From Aquirufa aurantiipilula (GTDB lineage: Bacteria; Bacteroidota; Bacteroidia; Cytophagales; Spirosomataceae): DNA of 64,000 nt. The notes under the pieces are model-generated. The model saw only the letters and a list, made by a program, of their open reading frames with translations, searched no databases and was not told the origin of the DNA. Positions 8,061 to 16,830 of this stretch are shown here, one piece after another; the stretch's first letter is position 1, and each line of letters begins with the position of its first letter. Where the stretch lies: NCBI RefSeq assembly GCF_019923745.1, contig NZ_JAANOG010000007.1, positions 62,001 to 126,000 on the forward strand. Direction: 5' to 3'. Both the position numbers and the translations under genes were made by a program.

Positions 8061-10646
8061 ATGTCAGTATCAACTAATATTATCCCTATCAACATCGAAG
8101 ATGAAATGAAAGGGGCGTACATTGATTATTCAATGTCAGTAATTGTGTCTCGTGCATTGCCCGATGTACGTGATGGATTGAAGCCGGTTCACCGGAGGGT
8201 GTTATTTGGAATGGAGGAGTTGGGAGTTAGTTACAATAAATCGTATAAGAAATCGGCTCGTATTGTCGGGGAGGTATTAGGTAAGTATCACCCACACGGT
8301 GACTCATCAGTATATGATACCATGGTACGTATGGCCCAGGATTGGTCGTTGCGTTATCCATTAGTGGATGGTCAAGGTAACTTTGGATCGGTGGATGGAG
8401 ACTCTCCAGCAGCGATGCGTTATACGGAAGCTAGATTAAAGCGTATTGCCGACGAAATGTTGTCGGATTTAAATAAAGAAACGGTTGATTTTCAGCCCAA
8501 CTTTGATGATTCATTAGAGGAGCCAACGGTATTGCCGGCTAAGATCCCTAATTTATTGTTGAATGGTACATCGGGTATCGCGGTAGGTATGGCTACCAAT
8601 ATGGCACCTCATAATTTATCTGAGGTTGTAGATGGAATAGCTGCTTATATTGATAACCGTGATATAACAATCATGGAGTTGATGCAATACATCAAAGCCC
8701 CAGATTTCCCAACAGGTGGAACCATCTATGGTGTTCAAGGAATCAAAAATGCTTTTGAAACGGGTCGTGGACGTATTGTGGTGCGTGGAAATGCCACTTT
8801 TGATACTTCGAAAACAGGTAAGGAGCAAATCATCGTTTCAGAGATTCCTTACATGGTCAATAAAGCTTCCTTGATCAAGCAATGTGCTGATTTAGTGAAT
8901 GATAAAAAGATTGAAGGTATATCTGAAATTCGTGATGAGTCAGACCGTCAGGGTATGCGCATCGTATTTGATTTAAAGCGTGATGCTGTAGCCAATGTCG
9001 TTTTAAACAATTTATACAAGCATACAGCTTTACAATCATCATTTAGTGTAAACAATGTGGCCTTGGTTAAAGGTCGCCCAATGATGCTCAATCTGAAGGA
9101 TTTGATTCATCATTTTGTTGAGCACAGAAATGAAATTATTGTACGTCGTACCAAATACGATTTACGTGAGGCTCGTAAAAGAGCACATATCTTAGAAGGT
9201 TTCATCATTGCATTAGATAATTTAGATGCGGTGATTAAATTGATTCGTGAGTCCAAAGATCCGAACTCAGCGCAAGAAGGCTTGATGTCGAAGTTCAACT
9301 TATCTGATTTGCAATCAAAAGCCATATTGGAGATGCGTTTACAGCGTCTTACTGGTATGGAGCGTGAAAAAATCATGAATGAGTATGCTGAGATCATGAA
9401 GTTGATTGAAGATTTGGAAGATATTTTAGCGAAACCAGAGCGTCAATTACAAATTATCAAGGATGAATTGACCGAAATGAAAACTCGTTATGGCGATGAG
9501 CGTAGAACGCAAATCAATATGACCGATGATGAGTTTTCGGTAGAAGATATGATTGCAGATGAGGAAATGTTGATTACTGTTTCTGCACAAGGTTATATTA
9601 AACGTACACCAATCACCGAATATCGTGCTCAAACAAGGGGAGGAGTTGGTTCCCGTGCGGTAGCTACTAAGGACGATGATTATACAGAACATTTATTTAC
9701 GGCAACCATGCACAATTGGTTGTTGTTCTTTACCGAGCGAGGTAAATGTTTCTGGTTACGTGTGTATGCCGTTCCTGAAGGATCTAAAGTGTCCAAAGGC
9801 CGTCCGATTCAAAACTTGATGAATATCGAGAATGGAGATAGTATTCGTGCTGTAATCAACGTGAAATCGATTACTGACCCTGATTACATTGATAATAATT
9901 TCATTGTAATGTGTACAGAAGATGGAACGATCAAGAAAACTAGTCTAGAAGCCTATTCTCGTCCTCGTCAAAATGGTATTATTGCCATCACGATACGTGA
10001 AGGAGACCGTTTATTGGATGTAGCTTTGACCAATGGAAATAATCAAATTGTGATAGCCACAAACACGGGTCGTTCAGTTCGATTTGAAGAAACTCGTGTT
10101 CGTCCAATGGGTCGTTCTGCAGCTGGTGTGAAGGGTATTTGGATCGATGAAGATATTGCTACAGAGAAAGTTGTTGGTATGGTCTGCGTATCTGATCCAG
10201 AAGTACAACAATTGTTAGTGGTATCAGAAAAAGGATTTGGTAAGCGTTCTGAGGTAGAGGATTACCGATTGACCAACCGTGGTGGAAAAGGTGTTAAGGC
10301 GCTGAATATCACGGAGAAGACAGGTAATTTGGTTGCAATCAAAGAAGTAAATGACAATAATGACTTAATGATCATTACCAAGGCAGGTATTTTAATCCGT
10401 ACCAGTGTGGCTGAGCTACGCGTTATGGGTAGAAATACGCAGGGAGTTAAGTTGATTCGTTTAAAGAACGAGTCGGATGAGATTTCTTCTGTAACCAAAA
10501 TCGATAAGGAGCCGGAAATTGAAGAAGCTGAAGTAGTAGATGGAATTGCAACAGTTGTGGAAGATCAATTGATTCCAGGTACGCCAGAAGCAGGTAATGA
10601 AGGAGAAGATTTAGGTGCTGAAGATGAAACTTTAACTGAAGAATAA
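8061..10646 (+). CDS. gyrA: DNA gyrase subunit A
   Basis: Breakage-reunion subunit of gyrase, which introduces negative supercoils with GyrB. 861 residues, usual length. The N-terminal winged-helix/tower part starts [21 protein letters not shown] and contains the active Tyr at about 121 in [10 protein letters not shown]. The quinolone-resistance region reads [12 protein letters not shown], with Ser and Asp at the positions equal to E. coli 83 and 87, the susceptible type. The C-terminal half has the six-blade pinwheel repeats with a GyrA box-like [10 protein letters not shown] near residue 527 and an acidic tail ([13 protein letters not shown]). gyrB is not in the window. A terminator follows 10 bases after the stop. 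Confidence 0.98.
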   Translation: MSVSTNIIPINIEDEMKGAYIDYSMSVIVSRALPDVRDGLKPVHRRVLFGMEELGVSYNKSYKKSARIVGEVLGKYHPHGDSSVYDTMVRMAQDWSLRYPLVDGQGNFGSVDGDSPAAMRYTEARLKRIADEMLSDLNKETVDFQPNFDDSLEEPTVLPAKIPNLLLNGTSGIAVGMATNMAPHNLSEVVDGIAAYIDNRDITIMELMQYIKAPDFPTGGTIYGVQGIKNAFETGRGRIVVRGNATFDTSKTGKEQIIVSEIPYMVNKASLIKQCADLVNDKKIEGISEIRDESDRQGMRIVFDLKRDAVANVVLNNLYKHTALQSSFSVNNVALVKGRPMMLNLKDLIHHFVEHRNEIIVRRTKYDLREARKRAHILEGFIIALDNLDAVIKLIRESKDPNSAQEGLMSKFNLSDLQSKAILEMRLQRLTGMEREKIMNEYAEIMKLIEDLEDILAKPERQLQIIKDELTEMKTRYGDERRTQINMTDDEFSVEDMIADEEMLITVSAQGYIKRTPITEYRAQTRGGVGSRAVATKDDDYTEHLFTATMHNWLLFFTERGKCFWLRVYAVPEGSKVSKGRPIQNLMNIENGDSIRAVINVKSITDPDYIDNNFIVMCTEDGTIKKTSLEAYSRPRQNGIIAITIREGDRLLDVALTNGNNQIVIATNTGRSVRFEETRVRPMGRSAAGVKGIWIDEDIATEKVVGMVCVSDPEVQQLLVVSEKGFGKRSEVEDYRLTNRGGKGVKALNITEKTGNLVAIKEVNDNNDLMIITKAGILIRTSVAELRVMGRNTQGVKLIRLKNESDEISSVTKIDKEPEIEEAEVVDGIATVVEDQLIPGTPEAGNEGEDLGAEDETLTEE

Positions 10647-10656
10647 TAATTTTATC

Positions 10657-10685
10657 GTCCCGAGGTCAAATTCGGGCTTTTTTTT
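10657..10685 (+). terminator. rho-independent terminator after gyrA
   Basis: Stem CCCGAG / TTCGGG (10659-10664 with 10671-10676, one G-T pair), six-base loop, then C and a run of eight or more T. It ends the gyrA transcript and separates it from the TPR gene starting at 10701. Confidence 0.75.
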
Positions 10686-10700
10686 AATTTAATCAATCAC

Positions 10701-12143
10701 ATGAAAAAACTAGTTTTAACCCTGTTTACTGTGGCTATGGCCATGGGCTCGACCTTCGCTCAAGCGGATAAGGCTTTGGTAGAGGCTCAGAAAAAATCGA
10801 TCTTGGAGTCTGTTAAGAAATCAGATGAAGAGGTAAAAAAAGCGCCTACGAAGGCCAAATCATGGTTAAATAGAGCTTTAGCTTATGTTGACGTAGCTTC
10901 ATTTCCAGATTCTACATTTGCATTGACGGATGCAGACGCTGCATTTAAGGCCATTGAGTACATCAATGAAGCGGTTAAGTTAGATACCAAAGATGGTAAA
11001 AAAGGATCTGTTGCAAAAGAAGCAGAGAAATTGATTGAAGACAAGAAGATTTACAGTGCTTTGATGAACATGGGTGTCATTAAATACCAAGGGAAAGATT
11101 TCAAGAGTTCCTTGAAATACATGTCTAAAGCATCAGAATTGACTCCAAAAGATACTACCTCGGCGATGTACACAGGTGTTGTTGCACAATTATCTCAAAA
11201 TGATGATGTGGCACAAACGGCTTATGAACGTTATATGGGAATAGGAGGGAAGGATGTAGCCATCATTTATGGTTTATCTCAAATCTATAAAAACAAAAAG
11301 CAAGAAGATAAAGCATTAGCTTTAATCGATCAAGGAATTGCGCTTTATCCATCAAGCAAGGATTTGAAAAATGAGAAATTCAATATGTTGATTTCTTTCA
11401 ATCGTATCGATCAAGCGATTGAGCAATTGAAGAAAACAATAGCGGCTGATCCAAAAGATGCCATGTCATTATTAAACATTGGTTTATTGTATGAAAATAA
11501 AATCAATGGTTTAAATGAAGAAGCTCGTAAAATTTCTGATAAAACTGTTAAAGTAGATGAAGCTAAACGTAAGATTGCTGCACAAAAGGAGCAAGTTACA
11601 GCTTTCGTTGAAGAGATTACTCGTAATAAAGCTAAATTAAAAACAGCTCAACCTAAGCAAAAAGCGGCTATTACAGCGCAAATTGCTCAATTAGATGGAA
11701 CTGTAAAGGAGCAAAATGGTAAATTAGATGAGTTGAAAGGGGAGTTGGCTAAGGCTGAGTCAGAAGTAGGGGATGTTGCGCAAAACGCAGCTAAATTAGC
11801 TGATTTGACTTCTAAAGCTGATGCATTAAAATCAGAAGTGCCAGGTTTTTATACAAAAGCTTTAGCAATTGATGCGAATTACTATGATGCATTATACCAA
11901 ATGGGTGCTTTCCGCTACAATGAAGCAGCTGAAATCAAGAAGAAGGTAAATGCCATGGATATGGAGACTTACAAGAAGGAAGGGAAAGCGGTAGAAGCTC
12001 AAATTTCTGCAAAATACAATGAGGCTTTGCCATTCTTTGAGAAAGCGTATTCAACTAAGAAAGATGAAGATTTGAAGGAAATTTTAAAGCAAGTTTACCG
12101 CGAGCTTAAGATGGAAAGCAAATTGGCAGAATTGGATAAATAG
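10701..12143 (+). CDS. exported TPR and coiled-coil protein
   Basis: 480 residues with a clear signal peptide (MKKLVLTLFTVAMAMGSTFA, cut before Q) so it is periplasmic or outer-membrane associated. Tetratricopeptide-like helices cover residues about 30-260 (for example ALIDQGIALYPSSKDLKNEK and ALLNIGLLYENK patterns), a long K/E/Q/A-rich coiled coil spans about 270-375, and two more TPR units follow (YDALYQMGAFRYNEAAE, ALPFFEKAYSTKKDEDL). TPR proteins bind other proteins; no partner can be named. It stands alone between two strong terminators, suggesting its own promoter. The family is common in Bacteroidota but uncharacterised. Confidence 0.85.
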   Translation: MKKLVLTLFTVAMAMGSTFAQADKALVEAQKKSILESVKKSDEEVKKAPTKAKSWLNRALAYVDVASFPDSTFALTDADAAFKAIEYINEAVKLDTKDGKKGSVAKEAEKLIEDKKIYSALMNMGVIKYQGKDFKSSLKYMSKASELTPKDTTSAMYTGVVAQLSQNDDVAQTAYERYMGIGGKDVAIIYGLSQIYKNKKQEDKALALIDQGIALYPSSKDLKNEKFNMLISFNRIDQAIEQLKKTIAADPKDAMSLLNIGLLYENKINGLNEEARKISDKTVKVDEAKRKIAAQKEQVTAFVEEITRNKAKLKTAQPKQKAAITAQIAQLDGTVKEQNGKLDELKGELAKAESEVGDVAQNAAKLADLTSKADALKSEVPGFYTKALAIDANYYDALYQMGAFRYNEAAEIKKKVNAMDMETYKKEGKAVEAQISAKYNEALPFFEKAYSTKKDEDLKEILKQVYRELKMESKLAELDK

Positions 12144-12168
12144 TCTGATTTAGCGATATTATAACATG

Positions 12169-12200
12169 ACGGGCCCAGGATTTAAATCCTGGGCCCGTTT
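12169..12200. terminator. 30-base perfect palindrome, bidirectional terminator-like
   Basis: A perfect self-complementary stretch (12169-12198) with GC-rich arms ACGGGCCCAGGA and an AT centre, followed by TTTGTTTT. It ends the TPR gene's transcript 25 bases after the stop. The left side lacks a long A run, so action on the opposite strand is weaker. Confidence 0.75.
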
Positions 12201-12214
12201 GTTTTAAGACCTAG

Positions 12215-12257
12215 TAAGATTAATCTTATAAATGAGCCTTGGATTTTAATCCAAGGC
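12215..12257. repeat. two further palindromes behind the terminator
   Basis: TAAGATTAATCTTA (12215-12228) is a perfect 14-base palindrome, and 12236-12257 is an inverted repeat with arms GCCTTGGATT / AATCCAAGGC around TT. They lie between the TPR gene and the convergent histidine kinase gene. The second could terminate kinase transcription coming from the right; neither has a strong T run. Confidence 0.5.
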
Positions 12258-12433
12258 ATATCAACAATTAGGAGGGATTAATTATCTGTGTTGAATACAT
12301 ATTGACTTAATTTAATAATCTATTTAACATAATATAAATTATATAACAAATTGATATGGCTGTACGAAACTTTAAAATCAATCCGGCTATTGATTGATTC
12401 ATAACTTATAAATTATAATCTATAATTTCTTTC

Positions 12434-13807
12434 TCAGGGTTTTGTTTGCGGTAATGACATTGTAAACTCTGTCCATTCATTCGGATTGGATTGAACTTGA
12501 ATACTTCCATTATGTAAGTGAATGATGCGTTCTACTAATGAAAGCCCAATACCATAGCCTTTGGAAGAAGCGGTATTTTCTCCACGGAAAAATGGTTGGA
12601 AAATATATGGAAGATCCGATTTAGGAATACCTTTTCCTTCGTTTTTTACACGTATGTTGATGGTGTTATGGTAAACGCGTAATCCAACAAAAGCACAGTG
12701 CTTAGGACTGAATTTGCAGGCATTTTCCATTAAGTTTTTAATCGCCGTAAGAATCAGTTTCTCGTCACCACGAATCATCAATTCCTCTTCATCATCAGGC
12801 ATGAATGATGTATCGATGCTTACTTTATAATGGATATTTAGTTTTTGAGTTAAACTTCTTGCTTCCCAGATGATTTCATCAATGCGGATTAATTGAAAAC
12901 CAGCCTGGTAATCCGATACGCTAATTTTATTTAATTCCAATAAGGATTCAGTGATGGCAGCCAATTCTTGTGTATCCTCTAGTACAGAGGCAATTGTTTC
13001 TTTATAATCCTCTGCAGCTCTTTCTTTTAATAGACTTACCTCCAATTGAGAGGAAATCTTGGTCAAAGGATTCTTTAATTCATGGGAAACATTGGCAATA
13101 AAGGTTTTTTGTAGTTTAAAGGCATTCTCAATGCGTTCTAATAGTCGGTTGATAGTGGATACCATCTTCCCTATTTCGTCCTCAGAATCAGAGGATTCCA
13201 GCCTCTCTTCCAATCTTTTGGGAGAAAGATGATCTACCTGTTTGATAACTTCAGAAATGGGATTGACTGCCCTTCCTGCAAAAAACCAACCTGAGATCAC
13301 TACAATGAACACAAACAGTAAGAATAAGGCAATTAATATGTTTTTGAGGTCTTTGGCATTTTCAGCCGAATATTGGTCTACTGCCCCTGCAAAAACTACG
13401 ATTCTACCTTCTGGAGTGGCAAAAACTGTACCCAGGATTTCAATGTCGTCATGGGCAAAGCGGACTTCTTTTTTTCGTCGAACCTCTTTCACTCGATTGA
13501 CATCGATGTGAAAAGAAATGGTATCATTTGAGCGGTAAATACGCTCATTACAAGTATCATATGCCATGATATTTTCTCGAAAGAGAATATCCCGGTTCGC
13601 ACGGTCAATGATGCGTAACAACTTAGAATCCACTTGGTTAACATTCACCAAGAGTTCTGCCGCAGTGTTAGCCTTTTGCCTTAAACGGGAATAGAAATTT
13701 TCTTTGTAATTCTGTTGGGAGAAAATATAGATAATCAGATAGGATACGAATAATATCGCTGATACCAAATAGGTAAATTGATATGTCAATCGGGAACGTA
13801 TCTGCAT
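12434..13807 (-). CDS. sensor histidine kinase
   Basis: Membrane kinase of a two-component system, 457 residues. Transmembrane segments lie near residues 10-30 and 160-180 with a sensor region of about 130 residues between them, which would sit in the periplasm. HAMP follows (AGRAVNPISEVIKQVDHL), then HisKA with the phospho-accepting His at about 242 in FIANVSHELKNPLT, the N box IKNLMENACKFS, and the ATP-lid region VKNEGKGIPKSDLPYIFQPFFRG with GYGIGLSLVERI. The response regulator gene is 6 bases upstream in the same direction. Signal unknown; layout resembles CusS/heavy-metal type sensors, but no metal genes are near. Confidence 0.93.
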   Translation of the reverse strand: MQIRSRLTYQFTYLVSAILFVSYLIIYIFSQQNYKENFYSRLRQKANTAAELLVNVNQVDSKLLRIIDRANRDILFRENIMAYDTCNERIYRSNDTISFHIDVNRVKEVRRKKEVRFAHDDIEILGTVFATPEGRIVVFAGAVDQYSAENAKDLKNILIALFLLFVFIVVISGWFFAGRAVNPISEVIKQVDHLSPKRLEERLESSDSEDEIGKMVSTINRLLERIENAFKLQKTFIANVSHELKNPLTKISSQLEVSLLKERAAEDYKETIASVLEDTQELAAITESLLELNKISVSDYQAGFQLIRIDEIIWEARSLTQKLNIHYKVSIDTSFMPDDEEELMIRGDEKLILTAIKNLMENACKFSPKHCAFVGLRVYHNTINIRVKNEGKGIPKSDLPYIFQPFFRGENTASSKGYGIGLSLVERIIHLHNGSIQVQSNPNEWTEFTMSLPQTKP

Positions 13808-13813
13808 CTTATC

Positions 13814-14494
13814 TTATTCTTGTCGGAGGATATACCCCATACCAAATTGCGTATGAATCAATTTACTCGGAAAATTTTTATCCACTTTCTTACGAAGATA
13901 ATTAACATAAACCTCAATGAGATTCGATGAATTTTCATCTTCAACTTCCCAAATATTTTCAGCTATTTCAGCTTTAGAAATTACCTTTTCTTGATTTTTT
14001 AGAAAGTATTCCAATAATTGAAATTCTTTCGCTGTTAGATTGATCTTTTGACCTGAACGAGTCACCAATTTACTGGTCAAATCCAATTCAAGGTCAGCAA
14101 ACTTTAACACTTGAGAATCCACGAGAGTTTGATTTGATCGCTTAATAAGCGCTTTCACTCGTGCCATAAATTCCTTGAAATCAAAAGGTTTAGCCAGGTA
14201 ATCATCGGCTCCAGCCTCAAAACCAATTAGTTTATCATCAGTGGTGCTCAATGCCGTCAACATTAGTATGGGTGTTTGAATACCCAAACTTCTCAGTTCT
14301 TTACATAGCTCAATACCATTGATTCCAGGAATGATGATGTCTGAAACAATAAGCTGGTAAGTATTTCGGATAGCTAATTGTTTGCCCATGAGACCATCGT
14401 AGGCCACTTCTACCTCATAGTTATTCTCTTCCAATCCTCTTTTCAGCGATTGTACCGTTTTAGGTTCATCTTCTATGAGTAAGATTCGTATCAT
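13814..14494 (-). CDS. OmpR/PhoB-family response regulator
   Basis: 226 residues. Receiver domain 1-115 with acidic pocket near residues 8-10 (IEDEP), phosphorylation site Asp52 in VSDIIIPGINGIEL, and Lys at about 102 in YLAKPFDFKEF. The winged-helix DNA-binding domain covers about 130-226 (LTAKEFQLLEYFLKN, NLIEVYVNYLRKKVD). Its start codon overlaps the stop of the MazG-like gene (14491-14494) and the kinase gene follows after 6 bases, so three genes are probably one transcript. Targets cannot be read from the sequence. Confidence 0.94.
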   Translation of the reverse strand: MIRILLIEDEPKTVQSLKRGLEENNYEVEVAYDGLMGKQLAIRNTYQLIVSDIIIPGINGIELCKELRSLGIQTPILMLTALSTTDDKLIGFEAGADDYLAKPFDFKEFMARVKALIKRSNQTLVDSQVLKFADLELDLTSKLVTRSGQKINLTAKEFQLLEYFLKNQEKVISKAEIAENIWEVEDENSSNLIEVYVNYLRKKVDKNFPSKLIHTQFGMGYILRQE

Positions 14495-14958
14495 CCAAGG
14501 ATATCTTTTAAATTAGCCGGCGAATAGGCAATAGATTTTAATACTTTATTGTCGGATTTTCGGTATACTTTCCACAATCCATGCTCTTCTTTGATTTCAG
14601 CTTCCGTACCATCTTTTAGGAAATAATATTCGACTGTTTTTTCAGCTTCTTCAAGGCTTTTACAAGCTTTTGACATATTGGATCGCTGTACTTCATTGAA
14701 TAAATCAACAAATTTTTCGCCTAAACCAAATTCCAAAACGGCCCCAGAAAGTACATATTGTAAGTCACACAAGGCATCAGCAATTTCTACTAAATCTTGG
14801 TCTTTAATGGCTTGTTGTAATTCCTCCAATTCTTCTGCCAATAAACTCACGCGTAATTTACAGCGGTCCTCTGAGGGAATACAGGGCTGAGCTAAAATTG
14901 GAGCGCCAAATGTTTCATGAAATAAGGCAACTTGATTTAAGGAATCTATTTTTTTCAT
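14491..14958 (-). CDS. MazG-like nucleotide pyrophosphohydrolase
   Basis: All-alpha NTP pyrophosphohydrolase fold, 155 residues. The metal-binding signature is visible as AEELEELQ (42-46) followed by EIADALCDLQYV with Glu58, Asp61 and Asp65, the EExxE...ExxD pattern of MazG/HisE/dUTPase-2 proteins. The C-terminal 50 residues (TEAEIKEEHGLWKVYRKSD) are a small added beta part. Likely splits a nucleoside triphosphate or phosphoribosyl-ATP-like substrate; annotation as phosphoribosyl-ATP pyrophosphatase would not be supported because no his genes are near. First gene of the three-gene unit with the two-component system. Confidence 0.82.
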   Translation of the reverse strand: MKKIDSLNQVALFHETFGAPILAQPCIPSEDRCKLRVSLLAEELEELQQAIKDQDLVEIADALCDLQYVLSGAVLEFGLGEKFVDLFNEVQRSNMSKACKSLEEAEKTVEYYFLKDGTEAEIKEEHGLWKVYRKSDNKVLKSIAYSPANLKDILG

Positions 14959-15024
14959 ATGGTATATCTAATAGATTAAAATTAGTCAATTAATTGGTTA
15001 AAGTAAATCCCCGGAATAGATGCT

Positions 15025-15256
15025 TTTTCCACAAATTGATTTTGAAAATGTTCATTTCCATTGTTGAAATAGTGCTGACAAAATGAAGATTTGTTTCCTT
15101 TTGTACACATTTCCACTACTTATCCACAAAAACATGTGGACAAGTAAAGTTAGAAAGGTAAAAATCATCCTGATTTCATAGAATCATGGAGGATTTATGG
15201 GAAATGCAAGGGGCCTAAAATACAATTGTGCACGAATGTGGATAAGTCGTGGATAA
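15025..15256. other. DnaA-box cluster, candidate DnaA-binding locus or oriC
   Basis: Boxes by position: 15025-15033 TTTTCCACA (one mismatch to TTATCCACA), 15120-15128 TTATCCACA (exact), 15135-15143 TGTGGACAA (reverse, one mismatch), 15237-15245 TGTGGATAA (reverse, exact), 15248-15256 CGTGGATAA (reverse, one mismatch). The last two are adjacent, 11 bases apart in phase. Clustering in about 230 bases of non-coding DNA is unlikely by chance. Neighbouring highly expressed genes (gyrA on the left reading right; rpoD, pnp, rpsO on the right reading left) would all run against forks leaving this point, and dnaA or dnaN is absent, so an oriC call stays tentative; a DnaA-titration or regulatory site is the alternative. 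Confidence 0.5.
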
Positions 15257-15297
15257 GTCAACAGATATGTTACTAATTGTTAATTAGCTCAATATAT

Positions 15298-15327
15298 AGA
15301 ACAACAGGAATGTTAGAACAACAGGAA
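15298..15327. repeat. two 13-base direct repeats beside the DnaA boxes
   Basis: AGAACAACAGGAA occurs at 15298-15310 and again at 15315-15327, period 17 bases, on the XRE-gene side of the DnaA-box cluster and just after an AT-rich stretch. They resemble iterons or a double protein-binding site. Confidence 0.6.
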
Positions 15328-15348
15328 ATTATTTTCTTGTTAGTGGCA

Positions 15349-15861
15349 TCATTCGCTTGGTTTACTTTCACTGAATGAACCATCTGTATAAAAGATGATT
15401 ACTCGTTCAATCTTTTTGGTCACATGGGTACCTGAGGTGGGAAGACTTGGAACCATACTATTGTTATTCATCAAATTCGCATTTGACTGATTGATTTTAG
15501 TACTTTCTCTATTCCGCCTGAGATTTGACTGTACGATGGTCGGCTCAGCTAAAGAATTTTTATCCGATTCTGAAGGGCTTGCCTCTGGAGCATCAAAAAG
15601 TGATGGGCTACTACTACTGACTTCAATTTTAGCAGTAGATGAAGAATTGAAGGAGAGTAGTCGATCATCAAATAATAATTCCTCCGCAGTTAACTCTGGA
15701 AAGGCTTTAAGTATTTTTTGAACAACATCTAAGCTAGGCTTATTTCTGCCCGACAAGATATGAGATACGCTACTACGAGGTATTCCTATCTTGTCAGCAA
15801 ACTGAGAAGAACTGATTTGTTTTCTCTGAATTAACAATTCTATCTTTTGACTTAAATTCAT
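15349..15861 (-). CDS. XRE-family regulator with long low-complexity linker
   Basis: 170 residues. Residues 5-65 form a lambda-repressor/XRE helix-turn-helix (LIQRKQISSSQFADKIGIPR, SSVSHILSGRNKPSLDVVQK). The remainder is Ser/Asn-rich and looks unordered, ending in a short conserved strand VTKKIERVIIFYTDGSFSE. The latter motif is seen in many Bacteroidota XRE proteins of unknown role. The gene lies beside the DnaA-box cluster, with its stop 21 bases from the direct repeats; whether it acts on that region is not known. Confidence 0.8.
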   Translation of the reverse strand: MNLSQKIELLIQRKQISSSQFADKIGIPRSSVSHILSGRNKPSLDVVQKILKAFPELTAEELLFDDRLLSFNSSSTAKIEVSSSSPSLFDAPEASPSESDKNSLAEPTIVQSNLRRNRESTKINQSNANLMNNNSMVPSLPTSGTHVTKKIERVIIFYTDGSFSESKPSE

Positions 15862-15938
15862 CTTTGTAAATATTCATTCGGGGTTACAAAGTTAAATTTA
15901 TAAAAGATAAAAGCAAAATAAATTTGCGTTACAAATGT

Positions 15939-16781
15939 TTACGATTTGATTATACAATTGTCACCAAGTATAATCAATTTACTTTTGTATAGTCCACCTA
16001 CAGCTTTTTTGAAATCCTTTTTTGACATACCTAATTGTTCATATATTTCTTCAGCAGGGCTTTTGTCATGTAGGTTTAAAGTACCACCATTTTGCTCAAT
16101 AGCTTCCATGATCTTTTCCCTTTGTGAATCCATACGTTGTATGCCAATGGGTTCTATTCGCAAGTCTAACTTACCATCTTCACGGATGTTATCAATGTAA
16201 ACATCTATCGCTTCGCCAAGTTTAACATTTGTAAATATTTCATTTTTGAATAATTGGCCTAATTTACAATTGTTTACTAGACACTTGATTCCTAAATGGG
16301 TGTATTCAAAAGGTAAAGCTTGAACTTTTTGTCCAATTGTAAATTCCTCTACATCATCCAATAAGGATAAGAATTTATCTATTCTGGCGGATGCAACAAT
16401 TCGATCAGTTTGAGGATCCAAATAGACATAGACTAAATATGACTTCCCGACCGACATCTTTTCCCATTGTTGACCAAAAGGAACTAATAGATCTTTCATT
16501 AGACCCCATTCAAGGAAAACACCTATAGGAGTGACTTGCTTAACTTCTAAAAAGGCAAACTGATTAATCGTAGCCAGAGGATTTAGCGTTGTCGCAATAA
16601 TCCGATCTTCTGAATCTCGGTATATAAATACATCAATAAAGCCATCGATTTCATAGCTTTCTGGTACATACTGAAGAGGTAGAAGGATTTCATCTTCATA
16701 ACCATCTAAATACAATCCAAAGGGAACCTCTTTGACAATTCTTAGTCGATTGTATTCCCCAATTTTTAATTCATTTTCCAT
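15939..16781 (-). CDS. S1-like RNA-binding protein, CvfB family
   Basis: 280 residues built of S1-type OB folds followed by a winged helix. First OB segment EYNRLRIVKEVPFGLYLDGY EDEILLP pattern (about 8-36), second FLEVKQVTPIGVFLEWGLMK (near 75-95), third in the middle (GQKVQALPFEYTHLGIKCLV), and a C-terminal winged helix (SPAEEIYEQLGMSKKDFKKA, VGGLYKSKLIIL). Matches the CvfB/YitL family, first found as a virulence regulator in Staphylococcus; biochemical role is RNA binding. The start codon directly follows the T run of a terminator-like hairpin, leaving almost no leader after it. Confidence 0.87.
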   Translation of the reverse strand: MENELKIGEYNRLRIVKEVPFGLYLDGYEDEILLPLQYVPESYEIDGFIDVFIYRDSEDRIIATTLNPLATINQFAFLEVKQVTPIGVFLEWGLMKDLLVPFGQQWEKMSVGKSYLVYVYLDPQTDRIVASARIDKFLSLLDDVEEFTIGQKVQALPFEYTHLGIKCLVNNCKLGQLFKNEIFTNVKLGEAIDVYIDNIREDGKLDLRIEPIGIQRMDSQREKIMEAIEQNGGTLNLHDKSPAEEIYEQLGMSKKDFKKAVGGLYKSKLIILGDNCIIKS

Positions 16782-16806
16782 AAAAAAACCCGGTGTTTAG
16801 CCGGGT
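16781..16806 (-). terminator. terminator between dapD and cvfB, abutting the cvfB start
   Basis: On the minus strand, ACCCGG - CTAAACA - CCGGGT (16788-16793 paired with 16801-16806) followed by seven T and the ATG of cvfB. It would end dapD transcription; cvfB must be expressed by read-through, by a promoter upstream of the hairpin, or as a near-leaderless message. Confidence 0.7.
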
Positions 16807-16830
16807 GTAAAGGTATTCAATTTTCTAACG

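Larger units (their letters stand above)
14959..15348. other. 390-base intergenic region with DnaA-box cluster
   Basis: No gene seen. The region carries at least five DnaA-box-like 9-mers at 15025-15256, an AT-rich stretch at about 15257-15297, and a pair of 13-base direct repeats at 15298-15327. The flanking genes are both on the minus strand. Confidence 0.6.

Noticed and set aside
8616-9692. Several minus-strand frames inside gyrA
   Set aside because: They lie wholly within a highly conserved gene and show no independent coding signal.
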